Positions 46,683 through 55,304 of a DNA stretch of 55,304 nt are shown in pieces. How positions within the stretch are numbered: the stretch's first letter is position 1; each line of letters starts with the position of its first letter. The notes beneath the pieces are model-generated. The model worked only from the letters and a program-made list of their open reading frames with translations. It searched no databases and was not told the origin of the DNA. Location of the stretch: NCBI GenBank assembly GCA_028824015.1, contig JAPPFC010000054.1, forward strand, positions 1 to 55,304, in the 5' to 3' direction. Position numbers and translations under genes: made by a program. The stretch is from a bacterium (GTDB lineage: Bacteria; Actinomycetota; Acidimicrobiia; Spongiisociales; ZC4RG35).

Positions 46683-48689
46683 TCAGGCTAACAGCGCCTC
46701 TTTCAGAGCGGGGAGGTTGTCGAGGGGAGCATCGCATGTAAAGCGGTGGCACACGTAGGCGAGCGTCCTCCCGGCCTCCCCCCTGTCGGCGAGGAGGGGC
46801 ACTGCGCCGCCGTACCCGGTTCCGGGCAGGCCCGGGCCGTCATCGAAGGCGATGACCAATCCCGGACGGAGCAGGGTCTGGACCTCTCTGGCCCACCGAA
46901 CCGCCTCCGGACCCACCAGGGCCACCTCCCGCGGCCCGGAGTCGAGGGCATGGGCCACCGCCAGGAGACTCCCCACCGCCGAGGGCGCCTTCTCCATCAG
47001 CAGCGCCCCGTCCCGCACCGCTTCCTCCGCCAGGGACCACCACTCGGCCTCCCCGCTGTACTGGCCGAGAGTCAGCAGGGCCTCGGCGGCCAGAGAGTTG
47101 CCGGACGGAGAGGGATTGTCCATGAGGTCCTTCGGCCGGGCGATCAGACGGTCGGCGTCGTCACCGGTGGCGAAGAACCCCCCGGAGGGATCCCGGAACA
47201 GGAGCGGAATGGCCCGGGTGAGCCCGGCGGCTTCTTCGTACCACTCCTCTTCCCCCGTGGCCTGGTAGAGGGCGAACAGGCCGGTGGCCATCGCCCCGTA
47301 GTCCTCCAGGAAGCCGGGGCCTCCCCGCCGGCCCTTGGCCCACACCCGCGAGAGCCGCCCGGTGTGAGGGTCTCGCATCTCTCCGAGAACGAAACGGGCT
47401 GCCGCACGGGCTTCGGAGAGGTAGTCGTCTCGTCCCAGGACCGCGCCGGCCTCCGAAAAGGCTCGGATGGCCAGGCCGTTCCACGCGGCCAGGATCTTGT
47501 AGTCGAGGCCCGGCCGGATCCGGCGCGAGCGCGCCTCGAGCAGGCGCTGTCCGGCCTTCCGCACGGCCTCGGGAGTTGGCGCCAGGGCGTTCTTCCGGGT
47601 CAGGATGTTGGCGCCCTCGAAATTTCCCTGGGCGGTGGCCCCGAACCATTCGGCCACCTCCCGGCCGACGGAGGGGCCGGCCCTGTCCATCAATTCCTGC
47701 AGGGACCACACATAGAAGAGTCCCTCGACTCCCTCGGAGTCGGCGTCTTCGGCGGAGTAGAACCCTCCCGTGGGGTTGCGCATGTCCCGCACCAGGTAAT
47801 CGAGTGTCTCGACGGCCACCGCCCCGAAGGCGTCCTCCCGGAGTCTCTCGCCGGCCCACAGGTAGATCCGCGCCAGGGTGGCGTTGTCGTACAGCATCTT
47901 CTCGAAGTGGGGGACCAGCCATCGCTCGTCCACCGAATAGCGGGCGAACCCACCGCCCAACTGGTCGAAGATCCCGCCTGCGGCCATGCGCTCCAGGGTG
48001 AGGCCCAGCATGGAACCGGCGCTCGGCGCCCACGGTTCTCCCAGCAGCGCCAGCAGGTATTGGAGGAGAGGTTGCTGGGGGAATTTCGGCGCTCTCCCGA
48101 ACCCGCCGTGGGTCGGGTCGAAGGAGGAGCGGGCGTGAAGATAGGCCTGTTCCAGGAGACCGGAGTCGGGGAGTCTCTCGCCGGAGGGAATGCGCCGTCC
48201 TATCAGGGAAGAGAGCTTGGTTGCCTGCTCCGCCACCAGGTTTGCCTTCTCCCGCCAGGCCTCCGACACCGACTCCAGCAACTGCGTGAAGGAGGGCATC
48301 CCTCCCCTCGGCCGGGGTGGGTAGTAGGTCCCGGCGTAGAAGGGTTCACCGTCGGGGTTCAGGAAGACGGTCAGCGGCCATCCTCCCCGGCCGGTGAGCA
48401 TCTGGCAGGCCTCCATGTAGATGGTGTCGATGTCGGGTCGCTCCTCGCGGTCCACCTTGATGTTCACGAACCCCCGGTTCATTATCTCCGCGGTGGCGGG
48501 GTCCTCGAAGGACTCGTGAGCCATCACATGGCACCAGTGACAGGCCGAATAGCCCACCGACAGCAAGACCGGCACGTTTCTCGACACCGCTTCCGCGAAT
48601 GCCTCGGGTCCCCACTCCCACCAGTGCACCGGGTTGTCGGCGTGTTGGAGCAGGTAGGGCGAAGTGGAGGAAGAGAGCCGGTTGAACAT
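46683..48689 (-). CDS. DUF255 (thioredoxin-like) plus six-hairpin glycosidase-like protein (YyaL/SPATA20 family)
   Basis: A 668-residue cytosolic protein. The N-terminal thioredoxin-like domain (about 1-165) begins [22 protein letters not shown] and holds the hallmark [20 protein letters not shown], with CHWC in the redox position. The rest is alpha-helical and resembles (alpha/alpha)6 glycosidase or epimerase folds ([26 protein letters not shown]). Function is uncertain in all organisms. AGGAGAGG precedes the ATG at 48689. The gene is followed closely by the YbaK deacylase in the same direction. Confidence 0.9.
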   Translation of the reverse strand: MFNRLSSSTSPYLLQHADNPVHWWEWGPEAFAEAVSRNVPVLLSVGYSACHWCHVMAHESFEDPATAEIMNRGFVNIKVDREERPDIDTIYMEACQMLTGRGGWPLTVFLNPDGEPFYAGTYYPPRPRGGMPSFTQLLESVSEAWREKANLVAEQATKLSSLIGRRIPSGERLPDSGLLEQAYLHARSSFDPTHGGFGRAPKFPQQPLLQYLLALLGEPWAPSAGSMLGLTLERMAAGGIFDQLGGGFARYSVDERWLVPHFEKMLYDNATLARIYLWAGERLREDAFGAVAVETLDYLVRDMRNPTGGFYSAEDADSEGVEGLFYVWSLQELMDRAGPSVGREVAEWFGATAQGNFEGANILTRKNALAPTPEAVRKAGQRLLEARSRRIRPGLDYKILAAWNGLAIRAFSEAGAVLGRDDYLSEARAAARFVLGEMRDPHTGRLSRVWAKGRRGGPGFLEDYGAMATGLFALYQATGEEEWYEEAAGLTRAIPLLFRDPSGGFFATGDDADRLIARPKDLMDNPSPSGNSLAAEALLTLGQYSGEAEWWSLAEEAVRDGALLMEKAPSAVGSLLAVAHALDSGPREVALVGPEAVRWAREVQTLLRPGLVIAFDDGPGLPGTGYGGAVPLLADRGEAGRTLAYVCHRFTCDAPLDNLPALKEALLA

Positions 48690-48832
48690 GCCTCTCCTAG
48701 AGGATAAGAGACTCCCGTTCCCCGGTGTCGGGATGACTTCGGTATATGCTGCAACTCTCCGTAATATTCGGTTCTTGTGAGGTTGCCATCGATCGGCTAG
48801 CCGTCTCTTCCGAAGCCTGCAGGACTCTCCGG

Positions 48833-50758
48833 ATGAAGAGAGTCCGGGTCGCGGCGATTCTGTTACTGGTGAGCGCGCTGATGTGGGGTGGTTTGTTCCC
48901 GGCGGTCGGAACACAGGGGTGGGGGATGGGTGGACAGATGCCCGTCCTGGCGCAGGCGGAGCCCCCCAATCCCTGGGAGAACGATCCCCTGAGGCTGGTT
49001 CCCTTCGCCACCACCTCCCACAGGGTCTATTCGCTGTCCCAGGACCTCTGGGAAGTGTGGGTCTGTCGGGTCCCCGGCTGGGACACACAGGTCGACCTCG
49101 AGGAGGTGGTGGGGTTTCTCAATTCCACTGTGGCGCCCTACTTCCGGGAACTGTCGGACGGAAGGTATCAGCCGGTCTTCAGGGCGGGTGGCCGGGTGGA
49201 GAGCGGCGACGAGGTGTCGAGCGGGCCCGGCTTGGAGGAAGGCGACTTCGCTCCGGGGTGCGCGGAAGCGGTCCGAATGCAGGCCGCCGAGCGGGAGGGG
49301 GAACGATTCCCCGAGGAGACCGGACCGGCAGGCGCCTTGATTGTGGTGGAGTTCGAGGGATACCGGACCGGCCACGGGACATTCGGCAACCTGTGTCCCG
49401 AGGGGTACCAGCCCGGGTGCGAGCCGTCCTATCCGACCAACGGCAGGCGGGTGGTGGTGGGAGCCGGGGCGGTTGTCGCCCAACCGCCCCTCGACAGCCC
49501 GTTCTGGTCGTTGGTGGTGCACGAGATGGGTCATGCCCTGGCGTGGCCCCACTCCTACAGCGGCAAGTTCTCGACCACCCGTCCCGGCTCCCTGGGCTTC
49601 TACGACAACCCGATGGACATAATGAGCAACATCCCCCTGACTGCGCCACAGGGGACCACCGTCTACCACCGGTATGCAGCCGGGTGGATCGATCCCTCCT
49701 CGGTGGAGATCTACCGGGGCGGCAAGGAGACCTATCGGCTCCATCGGGGGGGAGCGGCCGCCGGCCTGGCGCAGATGGTGGTCGTTCCGGCCCAGATCAT
49801 CGACGGCGCCGAAGCGGATGAGACCCATGCGGTGGGCGACGGCCACTTCTACGTGCTGGGGGTCAGGCGCCTGGTGGGCCTGGACGCAGGGGTGCACAAG
49901 GTGGGAGTGGAGGTGTACGAGATCGATCAGCGCCGGCAGGCCTGTGAGTCAAGGGCCCGGTCCTGGCTCCCCCACTGGCCGTGTTTCGCGGTTTGGACGA
50001 GGGTCTCCCAGGCTGTTGAGCCCAGCGCCTTCGGGGCGGTGGACCATGTGATCTCGATCGATGAGAAGATCCGGTTGGGTGAGACCCTGATCCAGGTGGT
50101 CAGCGCTGACGCCGACTCCTTCGTGGTGAGCGTCGACACCCGGGAATCCGGTCGTTTTCTCGATGACGACGGTCTCGTCTACGAACAGGACATCGAGACC
50201 ATCGCCTCCCGGGGGATCACGCTGGGATGCGGCGTCCGTCTCTTCTGTCCGGACCGGCCGGTGACCAGGGCCGAGATGAGCGCTTTTCTGGTGAGGTCCC
50301 TGGGGAGTGGGTCCCCGGCGCCGCAGGGCGCCCTGGGCGCCGAACCACCCTGGGACGGGCTGACGCTCTCCGGTGCCCCGGTGTTCGCCGACGTGTCGCC
50401 ACAGGACTGGTTCGCACCCTCCGTGGAGCAGTTGGCGGGCAGGGGGATCACCGTCGGTTACGGGGATGGTTCCTTCGGGCCGGACCGGAGCGTCACCCGG
50501 GCAGAGATGGCGGTTTTCCTGACCAGGACCTTCGGAATCGCCACCGCCGAGCCCACCGGGATGTTCGAGGATGTTCCTCCCGACTCCTATTACGCCGCCG
50601 CCGTGGAGGCCCTGTACCTGTCGGGCATCACCATGGGATGCCAGACGTCTGCGTCCTCGGGCGGCGCCGGGACATTGCTCTACTACTGCCCCTCCGATGA
50701 GGTCTCCCGCGCCCAGATGGCCTCCTTCCTGGCTCGCGCTCTGCAGATAGGCCAGTAA
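48833..50758 (+). CDS. Secreted metzincin-like zinc protease with three SLH repeats
   Basis: A 641-residue exported protein. A signal peptide (about 1-25, [18 protein letters not shown]) is followed by a protease domain with [11 protein letters not shown] (His230, Glu231, His234, His240), which follows HExxHxxGxxH except Ala for Gly. A downstream DIMSN supplies a Met-turn (Met264). The C-terminal third (about 445-641) holds three S-layer homology repeats, each with an F(D/E)(D/V)V-type start and a later TRAEM, TRAEM or SRAQM box. Many Cys residues suggest disulfides. It would be anchored to cell-wall polymers and act on external protein. The ATG at 48833 precedes the signal peptide; upstream sequence gives no better start. 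Confidence 0.82.
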   Translation: MKRVRVAAILLLVSALMWGGLFPAVGTQGWGMGGQMPVLAQAEPPNPWENDPLRLVPFATTSHRVYSLSQDLWEVWVCRVPGWDTQVDLEEVVGFLNSTVAPYFRELSDGRYQPVFRAGGRVESGDEVSSGPGLEEGDFAPGCAEAVRMQAAEREGERFPEETGPAGALIVVEFEGYRTGHGTFGNLCPEGYQPGCEPSYPTNGRRVVVGAGAVVAQPPLDSPFWSLVVHEMGHALAWPHSYSGKFSTTRPGSLGFYDNPMDIMSNIPLTAPQGTTVYHRYAAGWIDPSSVEIYRGGKETYRLHRGGAAAGLAQMVVVPAQIIDGAEADETHAVGDGHFYVLGVRRLVGLDAGVHKVGVEVYEIDQRRQACESRARSWLPHWPCFAVWTRVSQAVEPSAFGAVDHVISIDEKIRLGETLIQVVSADADSFVVSVDTRESGRFLDDDGLVYEQDIETIASRGITLGCGVRLFCPDRPVTRAEMSAFLVRSLGSGSPAPQGALGAEPPWDGLTLSGAPVFADVSPQDWFAPSVEQLAGRGITVGYGDGSFGPDRSVTRAEMAVFLTRTFGIATAEPTGMFEDVPPDSYYAAAVEALYLSGITMGCQTSASSGGAGTLLYYCPSDEVSRAQMASFLARALQIGQ

Positions 50759-50851
50759 CGAGTACCCGACGCGGTGAGGGAGGGCGGAATAGGGAGGACT
50801 CTTTTATCATGGCGGGCATCACCTCGGTGTATCGGCTCGGAAAGGACACAC

Positions 50852-51811
50852 ATGGGTGCGCGTGAGAGATTCCTGGTGACCGGATCGGCCGGATGCATCG
50901 GATCATGGGCGATGCACCTCCTGGACCGGGAAGGTACGGAAGCGGTCGGCCTCGACCTCTCCACCGACCACCGCCGCCTGCGCCTCCTCACCGACCGGCA
51001 GGGATCCATGACCCTCCTGCAAGGCGACATCACCGATACCGAGTCGGTCCTGGGGATAGTGGCCGCCGAGGGAATAACCCACATCGTCCACCTGGCCGCT
51101 TTGCAAATTCCCTTCTGCCAGGCAGATCCCGTCGTCGGGGCGCAGGTGAACGTGGTGGGCACCATCAATGTGCTGGAGGCGGCGCGTCGCTCCGATGTCG
51201 CCGGGCTGGCCTATGCAAGTTCGGTGGCGGTGTACGGTCCCCCCGACTTGTATCCCGATGGCGTGGCGGACGACTCCCCACTGGCGCCGACCACCCTGTA
51301 CGGGGCCTACAAGCAGGCCAACGAGCGCTCGGCCAGGGTGTATGCGGCCGACCACGGGGTGTCGTCGGTGTGTCTGCGACCCTGCTCCGTCTACGGCGTG
51401 GGACGGGACCAGGGGTTGACGTCGGCTCCCACCCAGGCGATGGTCGCCGCGGCGGCCGGTACCCCTTATCACATTCCTTTCGGAGGGGCTACGACCTTCC
51501 AGCACGCCGGAGAAGTGGCCCGGCTCTTCATCTCGGCGGCCCGGGCCGAGGTGGACGGCGCCCACGTCTACAACCTGGGCGGCCCCTCCGTCCGGATCGC
51601 CGATGTGATCTCCCTCATCTCGGACGAAGTGCCGGGGAGCGAGATCACCTACAGCGGACAGCCGCTTCCTCTGCCCGACCACTACGACGGGTCGGGTCTC
51701 GACCGCCTGCTGGGCGGGGTGGAGTACCTCCCCATGGCCGAGGGCGTCCGCACCTCCGTCAACCGTTTCCGCCAACTCCTGTCCGACGGCCTGATCGCAC
51801 CCCCTGCTTGA
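50852..51811 (+). CDS. NAD-dependent epimerase/dehydratase (extended SDR)
   Basis: A 319-residue nucleotide-sugar modifying enzyme. The N-terminal dinucleotide loop is VTGSAGCIGSWAM, the catalytic region is ASSVAVYG with YGAYKQANE (YxxxK), and THIVHLAALQIP lies near the cofactor. Members epimerise, dehydrate or reduce sugar nucleotides. GGAAAGGA lies 6 nt before the ATG at 50852. The exact substrate is unknown. It is flanked by the surface protease and a long non-coding gap. Confidence 0.87.
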   Translation: MGARERFLVTGSAGCIGSWAMHLLDREGTEAVGLDLSTDHRRLRLLTDRQGSMTLLQGDITDTESVLGIVAAEGITHIVHLAALQIPFCQADPVVGAQVNVVGTINVLEAARRSDVAGLAYASSVAVYGPPDLYPDGVADDSPLAPTTLYGAYKQANERSARVYAADHGVSSVCLRPCSVYGVGRDQGLTSAPTQAMVAAAAGTPYHIPFGGATTFQHAGEVARLFISAARAEVDGAHVYNLGGPSVRIADVISLISDEVPGSEITYSGQPLPLPDHYDGSGLDRLLGGVEYLPMAEGVRTSVNRFRQLLSDGLIAPPA

Positions 51812-52162
51812 AGGAAGCGCCGGGGAGGCACGGGAGCAGAGGTCGCGAAAAGAAGGAAGAGAAAAAGCCAGTGGGGAGTTGACTGCCGTCACAGCCGCGA
51901 TGCACATTGATGTGGTCGAACACCTCCCGGTCCGTTCCGACGTCGTCCGGACCGCACCAAGGCACACCCTTGGCATGCAGGAGGTCATATCTTCTCGAAA
52001 CGGGTCCTCCTCTGGGACTGGTGGCCCGCGTTCGTACCTGTGGTGGTGGCGGGGGATGGGCCCGATGGGTCCGGAGAACCGGGCCGTTTTTCGCGACATA
52101 GGAGAACAGTTTTCCAGCTCTTGCGTGAACTGCAAGGCCTGATCGCGACCCTTGCTTAAAGC
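51812..52162. other. Non-coding gap, no gene recognised
   Basis: About 350 nt with no supportable gene. A purine-rich run lies at about 51810-51870 on the plus strand. Short open frames on both strands (for example plus 51879-52142) lack a Shine-Dalgarno sequence and resemble no protein. A degraded gene cannot be excluded. Confidence 0.5.
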
Positions 52163-52198
52163 AGTTGGCGGACGCCCCCTGGGGGACGCCCGCCAACT
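52163..52198 (-). terminator. Terminator-like hairpin downstream of the peptide-binding lipoprotein gene
   Basis: AGTTGGCGG...CCGCCAACT with inner GC pairs makes a stem of about 15 bp with two mismatches (A-C at 52172/52189, C-A at 52175/52186) and a tight loop. It begins 24 nt after the stop of the leftward lipoprotein gene. On that strand it is followed by GCTTTAAGC rather than a long U run, so termination may be imperfect. Confidence 0.65.
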
Positions 52199-52221
52199 CT
52201 GGTCGGTTTACTGCTGCAGGG

Positions 52222-54189
52222 CTAGCAGGTGAAGTTCATGAACTCGTAGTTGTGAACGTAGAACGCCACCGTGCCCGGCAGGCTGTCCCACTCCAGACAT
52301 GCGTCCTTGGCATAGAGCAGGTCGGCGAAGGCAATCGGGAGGCCGAGGCGGTTGTCGACTGCGAAGTCGAACAACGCTCCTGCGGTGGTCTCCTTCTCCT
52401 CATCGGTTCCACCCTCGCCGGAGAGAGCCTCGTTGATCAAACGGTCGAGTTCCTCCGACTCCCCGGAGTAGGAGAGACGGTCGGTGGTCCGGCTGTAGAA
52501 GCTCCACAACTGGGTTCCCGAGTTATAAACCGGCGGCGGATAGCAGAACGCGAAGTTGGCTTCCCGGGTGCTGGTCAGCCCTTCGACTATCCCGTACTCG
52601 GTGAACTGGGTGTTGACCGAGATACCAAGGTTGGTCCATTGCTGGGCCACGGCTTGGGCCACATTGCCGCACCAGGGCCGTCCCGGGTGCTGGGCGAAGT
52701 CGATGGTGATCTCCAGATCGCCGGGGCTGGCATAGCCGGCCTCGGCCAGCAGCGCCACCGCCCGATCGGGATCGAAGGGATCGGCTTCGCAGTTGGGGTC
52801 GAATCCGGGGAAGTGCGGCCACCAGGAATGCACGCAGGCATTGTCGGTGGTCCCCCTGCCGGCCAGGACGAAGTCCACGATCTCCTGGCGGTCGATCGCC
52901 AGCGACAGGGCCTCACGGATCAACTTGGCGTTGCCGGGATTGGTGTGATCGCTCCAGGGAGGCGGATTCTCCGCCGCCGCTCCGGTCGGGTTCACGTAGT
53001 TGCCGGTCAGGTAGATGGTCGGCATGCTCTGGTTGGGGAGGGACTGGATCCCCAGCTTGGCCGCTTCCGCAGTGGGAATCTGCTCGGCGCTGAGGGTCAT
53101 CAGGTCGGCGTCACCCACCGCCAGCATGGCCAGCCTGGTGTTGAACTCCGGCACGGCCTTCCGGACCACTTCACGGATGGAAGGCGGCCGGGCGTAGTGC
53201 TCGTCGAACGCCTCGAACACCACCTCGACTCCCGGAGTGTGGCTCTTGAACTGGTAGGGGCCGGCGCCGATCGGGTGCAGCGCCGCGGCGTCCTCCCCGA
53301 CTTCCTCGATGTAAGCGCGAGAAGTGATCGGGAAGCTGAGCGCCATCTCGCTCAGGGCGGGCAGGAGCTCGGGCGCCGGTAGGCCGTCGACCGACACAAG
53401 CTTGAAGTTGTAGTCGTCTATGACCTCCACCGCAACCCTGGCAAGGACGGCCGCAGCCGGGCTGTTGGTGCCTTCCCGGATGGCGAGTTCATGACTGAAG
53501 ACGACGTCGTCGGTAGTCAACTCTCCCCACCCTTGGTGGAATTGGACGCCCTGGTGGATTTCGAAGACGAACTCGGTGAAGTCGTCGGTCCTCGACCAGG
53601 ACTTGGCCAACCGGCCCTCTCCCTCCACGATCTCTCCGGTGACGAAGTCGTGGTAGATGAGGGGCTCATACAGGGGCTGGAGGTTCAGCAGTGCGCCCAG
53701 GCTGCAGTTGGGGCACAGCCAGTCTTCACCGCGCAGTGCCGGCAGCAGGACGACCATCCGGTCCTGGACCATCTCGGGCGCGGCCTCCACTACATCGGCT
53801 TGGGCTTCCGCCAAGGCTTCTTCCGCCGCGGCTGCCGCGGCTTCTGCGTCGGCCAGCGCGGCTTCTGCGTCGGCCAGCGCGGCCTGCGCAGCCTCGTCAC
53901 CTTCGGAGGCTGCCTGCATCGTGGCCTGCAACTCCTCCTGGGCTTCGGTCAGGGCGGCCTGGGCGTCTGCGGCTTCTGCCTCTGCGGCTGCGGCGGCGGC
54001 AGCTGCCGCTTCCGCTTCCGCCTCTGCCTGGGCTGCTTCTGCGGCCGCTTCGGCGGCGGCCGCCTCAGCTGCAGCTCTTGCTGCATCGTCCGCGGCGGTG
54101 TCGTCCGCCGTGTCATCGGCTCCGCAGGCTGAGGCAACCATAGCCAGCAGGAGCGCCACGGCCCACAAACGGCTTCTGGAGATACTCAT
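52222..54189 (-). CDS. Peptide/oligosaccharide ABC transporter substrate-binding lipoprotein with Ala/Glu coiled-coil stalk
   Basis: A 655-residue lipoprotein of the SBP_bac_5 (DppA/OppA) family. The lipobox VASAC gives lipidated Cys22. Residues about 25-145 are almost only Ala, Glu, Asp and Gln in heptad-like order, predicting a long coiled coil. The solute-binding domain follows, with YEPLIYHDFVTGEIVEG, FEIHQGVQFHQGWGELTTDDVVFS and GAGPYQFKSHTPG typical of the family. AAAGGAG lies 10 nt before the ATG. No permease or ATPase gene is adjacent, so the partner transporter is elsewhere. It ends with Cys at the very C-terminus, unusual but not obviously functional. Confidence 0.88.
   Translation of the reverse strand: MSISRSRLWAVALLLAMVASACGADDTADDTAADDAARAAAEAAAAEAAAEAAQAEAEAEAAAAAAAAAEAEAADAQAALTEAQEELQATMQAASEGDEAAQAALADAEAALADAEAAAAAAEEALAEAQADVVEAAPEMVQDRMVVLLPALRGEDWLCPNCSLGALLNLQPLYEPLIYHDFVTGEIVEGEGRLAKSWSRTDDFTEFVFEIHQGVQFHQGWGELTTDDVVFSHELAIREGTNSPAAAVLARVAVEVIDDYNFKLVSVDGLPAPELLPALSEMALSFPITSRAYIEEVGEDAAALHPIGAGPYQFKSHTPGVEVVFEAFDEHYARPPSIREVVRKAVPEFNTRLAMLAVGDADLMTLSAEQIPTAEAAKLGIQSLPNQSMPTIYLTGNYVNPTGAAAENPPPWSDHTNPGNAKLIREALSLAIDRQEIVDFVLAGRGTTDNACVHSWWPHFPGFDPNCEADPFDPDRAVALLAEAGYASPGDLEITIDFAQHPGRPWCGNVAQAVAQQWTNLGISVNTQFTEYGIVEGLTSTREANFAFCYPPPVYNSGTQLWSFYSRTTDRLSYSGESEELDRLINEALSGEGGTDEEKETTAGALFDFAVDNRLGLPIAFADLLYAKDACLEWDSLPGTVAFYVHNYEFMNFTC
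53836..53877 (-). repeat. Exact 21-bp tandem duplication in the lipoprotein stalk
   Basis: Two identical 21-bp units (CGCGGCTTCTGCGTCGGCCA plus G on the plus strand) encode ALADAEA twice. The in-frame duplication within the Ala/Glu coiled coil suggests length variation by slippage. Confidence 0.85.
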
Positions 54190-54226
54190 CGGATCATTGC
54201 TCCTTTTTTCGTGGGTTACAGGTTTC

Positions 54227-54236
54227 TCTTCGAAGA
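54227..54236. promoter_or_regulatory. Palindrome between lipoprotein and SDR genes
   Basis: TCTTCGAAGA is a perfect 10-nt palindrome between two divergent genes. It might be a small regulator site; no matching copy was noticed elsewhere in the window. Confidence 0.25.
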
Positions 54237-54314
54237 AATAAAGGTACTTGGTTTCAAGTTAGTCGTCTAATTGTCTGCCTGCCATCCATACAAGGTTTTC
54301 TTGGTGGAACAGGC

Positions 54315-54320
54315 TAGTTT
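54315..54320 (+). promoter_or_regulatory. Possible -10 box (TAGTTT) of the SDR gene
   Basis: TAGTTT is followed by 9 nt and the ATG at 54330. No Shine-Dalgarno sequence is present, suggesting a leader of 0-2 nt. Confidence 0.38.
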
Positions 54321-54329
54321 CGCGTTGAT

Positions 54330-55196
54330 ATGTTGGATTTGGCCGGCCGGACCGCGGTCGTCACAGGGGCTGCTTCAGGGATCGGGCGGGCGATGGCTCG
54401 CCGGTTCTCCACAGAGGGCATGTCGGTGGTGGCGGCGGACGTCGACGCCGCCGCCCTGGAGGAGTTGGCCGCCGATCCGGGGTTTCCCTCTCCGGTCATG
54501 GTGGTCCCGACCGACGTTTCGGATCCCTCCTCGGTGAACGCGCTGGCGGATCTGGTCTTCCGGGAGTTTGGCGAAGTTGGGGTACTCTGCAACAACGCCG
54601 GGGTGGGACCCATGGGGACTGTCTGGGAAGTCGACGTTTCCGAGTGGGAGTGGGTGATGGGAGTCAACCTGTGGGGGGTCATCAACGGAGTCCGCTCCTT
54701 CATACCACGGATGCTGGAAAGCGGCAGGGAGGGCCACGTGGTGAACACCGCCTCGATGGCCGGGCTGATCGCCGGGAGGGAGATGACCCGCTGGCGGCTG
54801 GGCGCCTATGCGGCCTCCAAGCACGCGGTGGTGGCCATCAGCCACACCCTCTATGCCGAGTTGCGCACCGCCGGTGCGCCGATCGGAGTCTCGCTTCTGT
54901 GCCCTGCTGCGGTGCAGACCCGCATCTGGGACACCGAGCGACTCCGGCCCCGGTCAGGGTCCGAGCCCAGCCGGCCTTCTTCGGAAGAAGCCGAACGGCT
55001 CCAGGCTCAGCTACGCACCGGATTGGAGCTTGGGAATACCCCGGCGGAGGTGGCGGAGTTGGTGCTGGAAGCCGTGGTGGAGGATCGCTTCTACGTCTTC
55101 ACATCCCCCGGATCTCCGGAACAGGTCAGCCGCCACGTCGGGGACATGGTGGACCTTCGCAACCCTCCAGTGCCCGGTCTGGATCGGTCACCTTAA
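54330..55196 (+). CDS. Short-chain dehydrogenase/reductase
   Basis: A 288-residue classical SDR. The cofactor loop is VTGAASGIGRAMA, NNAGVGPMG follows the fourth strand, and the catalytic Ser and YxxxK are in NTASMAGLI and YAASKHAVVAIS. The acidic VVAADVD after strand 2 suggests NAD(H) preference. The C-terminal extension (RPRSGSEPSRPSSEEAERL) is variable in the family. It is divergent from the peptide-binding lipoprotein. Substrate is unknown. Confidence 0.88.
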   Translation: MLDLAGRTAVVTGAASGIGRAMARRFSTEGMSVVAADVDAAALEELAADPGFPSPVMVVPTDVSDPSSVNALADLVFREFGEVGVLCNNAGVGPMGTVWEVDVSEWEWVMGVNLWGVINGVRSFIPRMLESGREGHVVNTASMAGLIAGREMTRWRLGAYAASKHAVVAISHTLYAELRTAGAPIGVSLLCPAAVQTRIWDTERLRPRSGSEPSRPSSEEAERLQAQLRTGLELGNTPAEVAELVLEAVVEDRFYVFTSPGSPEQVSRHVGDMVDLRNPPVPGLDRSP

Positions 55197-55205
55197 AGAG
55201 AAGAG

Positions 55206-55226
55206 GGGCCGGGGAGTCCCGGTCCC
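55206..55226. terminator. Possible bidirectional terminator hairpin
   Basis: GGGCCGGG and CCCGGTCCC form an 8-bp stem with one bulge and a GAGT loop, 10 nt after the SDR stop and before the end of a convergent gene. There is no U tract on either strand. Confidence 0.4.
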
Positions 55227-55251
55227 GCTTCGGGAAGAGCGTTGTGTGATG

Positions 55252-55304
55252 TCAGCGGGTGTAGCGGGGGTACTCGTAGCGGGGGATGTTGGGGTTGCAG
55301 GGGG
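55252..55304 (-). CDS. C-terminal end of a leftward gene (cut by window edge)
   Basis: An open frame enters from the right edge and ends at TGA (55254-55252), encoding PCNPNIPRYEYPRYTR at its C-terminus. Only about 16 residues are visible, rich in Pro, Arg and Tyr; no family can be assigned. Convergent placement against the SDR gene supports a true gene end. Confidence 0.45.
   Translation of the reverse strand, partial: PCNPNIPRYEYPRYTR

Noticed and set aside
46746..48707. A 653-residue open frame on the plus strand
   Set aside because: It is fully antisense to the DUF255 gene, which has the CHWC signature and a Shine-Dalgarno sequence; the antisense translation is Pro/Gly/Arg-rich with no domain. 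Long antisense frames are common at this GC content.
51879..52142. Small open frame (87 residues) in the gap before the peptide-binding lipoprotein
   Set aside because: No Shine-Dalgarno sequence, no -10 box at useful spacing and no resemblance to a protein family.

Overview
This is high-GC chromosomal DNA, almost fully coding, with short intergenic gaps and many 1-8 nt gene overlaps. Gene content and order point to an actinobacterium. Examples are an ECF sigma factor with a zinc anti-sigma partner of the SigR/RsrA kind, DUF3499 and DUF4193 proteins, helY-tatC-tatB, a phosphosugar isomerase-manB pair, a panC-coaX-lysS block, and an F420-type LLM oxidoreductase. The Thr/Ala/Pro linkers of the exported proteins would fit Acidimicrobiia, but that is inference and no rRNA is present to test it. 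No insertion sequence, prophage, CRISPR array or tRNA was found.

Layout: 1-308 is the start of a DUF222/HNH-like gene. 442-3552 holds an M20 peptidase divergent from an OmpR-type two-component system. 3610-5160 is an HtrA-type protease. 5250-9574 is a corrinoid uptake and activation operon (btuF-btuC-btuD-cobO-histidine phosphatase) behind a cobalamin riboswitch whose apparent output hairpin covers the ribosome binding site. 9633-12554 has a CPBP protease, a Fic protein and an EamA transporter. 12571-18942 is a leftward block: S-adenosylhomocysteinase, SIS isomerase, a 52-residue Trm112-like protein, phosphomannomutase, a large membrane protein and a DUF3499 protein. 18964-22771 carries NAD salvage (pncB, pncA) with a thioredoxin-like protein and an amidohydrolase. 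22760-31488 is a leftward housekeeping block: tilS, hpt, ftsH, a phosphatase-like protein lacking its nucleophile, DUF2520, panC, coaX, three tandem stem-loops, lysS. 31502-32321 is the sigma/anti-sigma pair. 32480-38822 has HAD, Nudix, DUF4193, helY-tatC-tatB and an enoyl-CoA hydratase. 39065-46192 has a phosphatase, LLM oxidoreductase, rlmN, a kinase-like protein, a MarR regulator with a visible operator, gamma-glutamyltransferase and SURF1. 46165-55304 has a YbaK deacylase, a DUF255 protein, a metzincin-SLH surface protease, a sugar epimerase, a peptide-binding lipoprotein with an Ala/Glu coiled-coil stalk, an SDR and a cut gene.

The points most worth following are these. (1) Three tandem stem-loops upstream of lysS share one loop sequence while their stems differ. 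(2) The B12 riboswitch has a hairpin that would hide the Shine-Dalgarno sequence. (3) A -10-like box lies 7-8 nt before the start codon in about a dozen genes, suggesting widespread leaderless mRNA. (4) A phosphatase-like protein without catalytic Cys is joined by 4-nt overlaps to CoA biosynthesis genes. (5) A MarR operator overlaps its own -10 box and touches its start codon.
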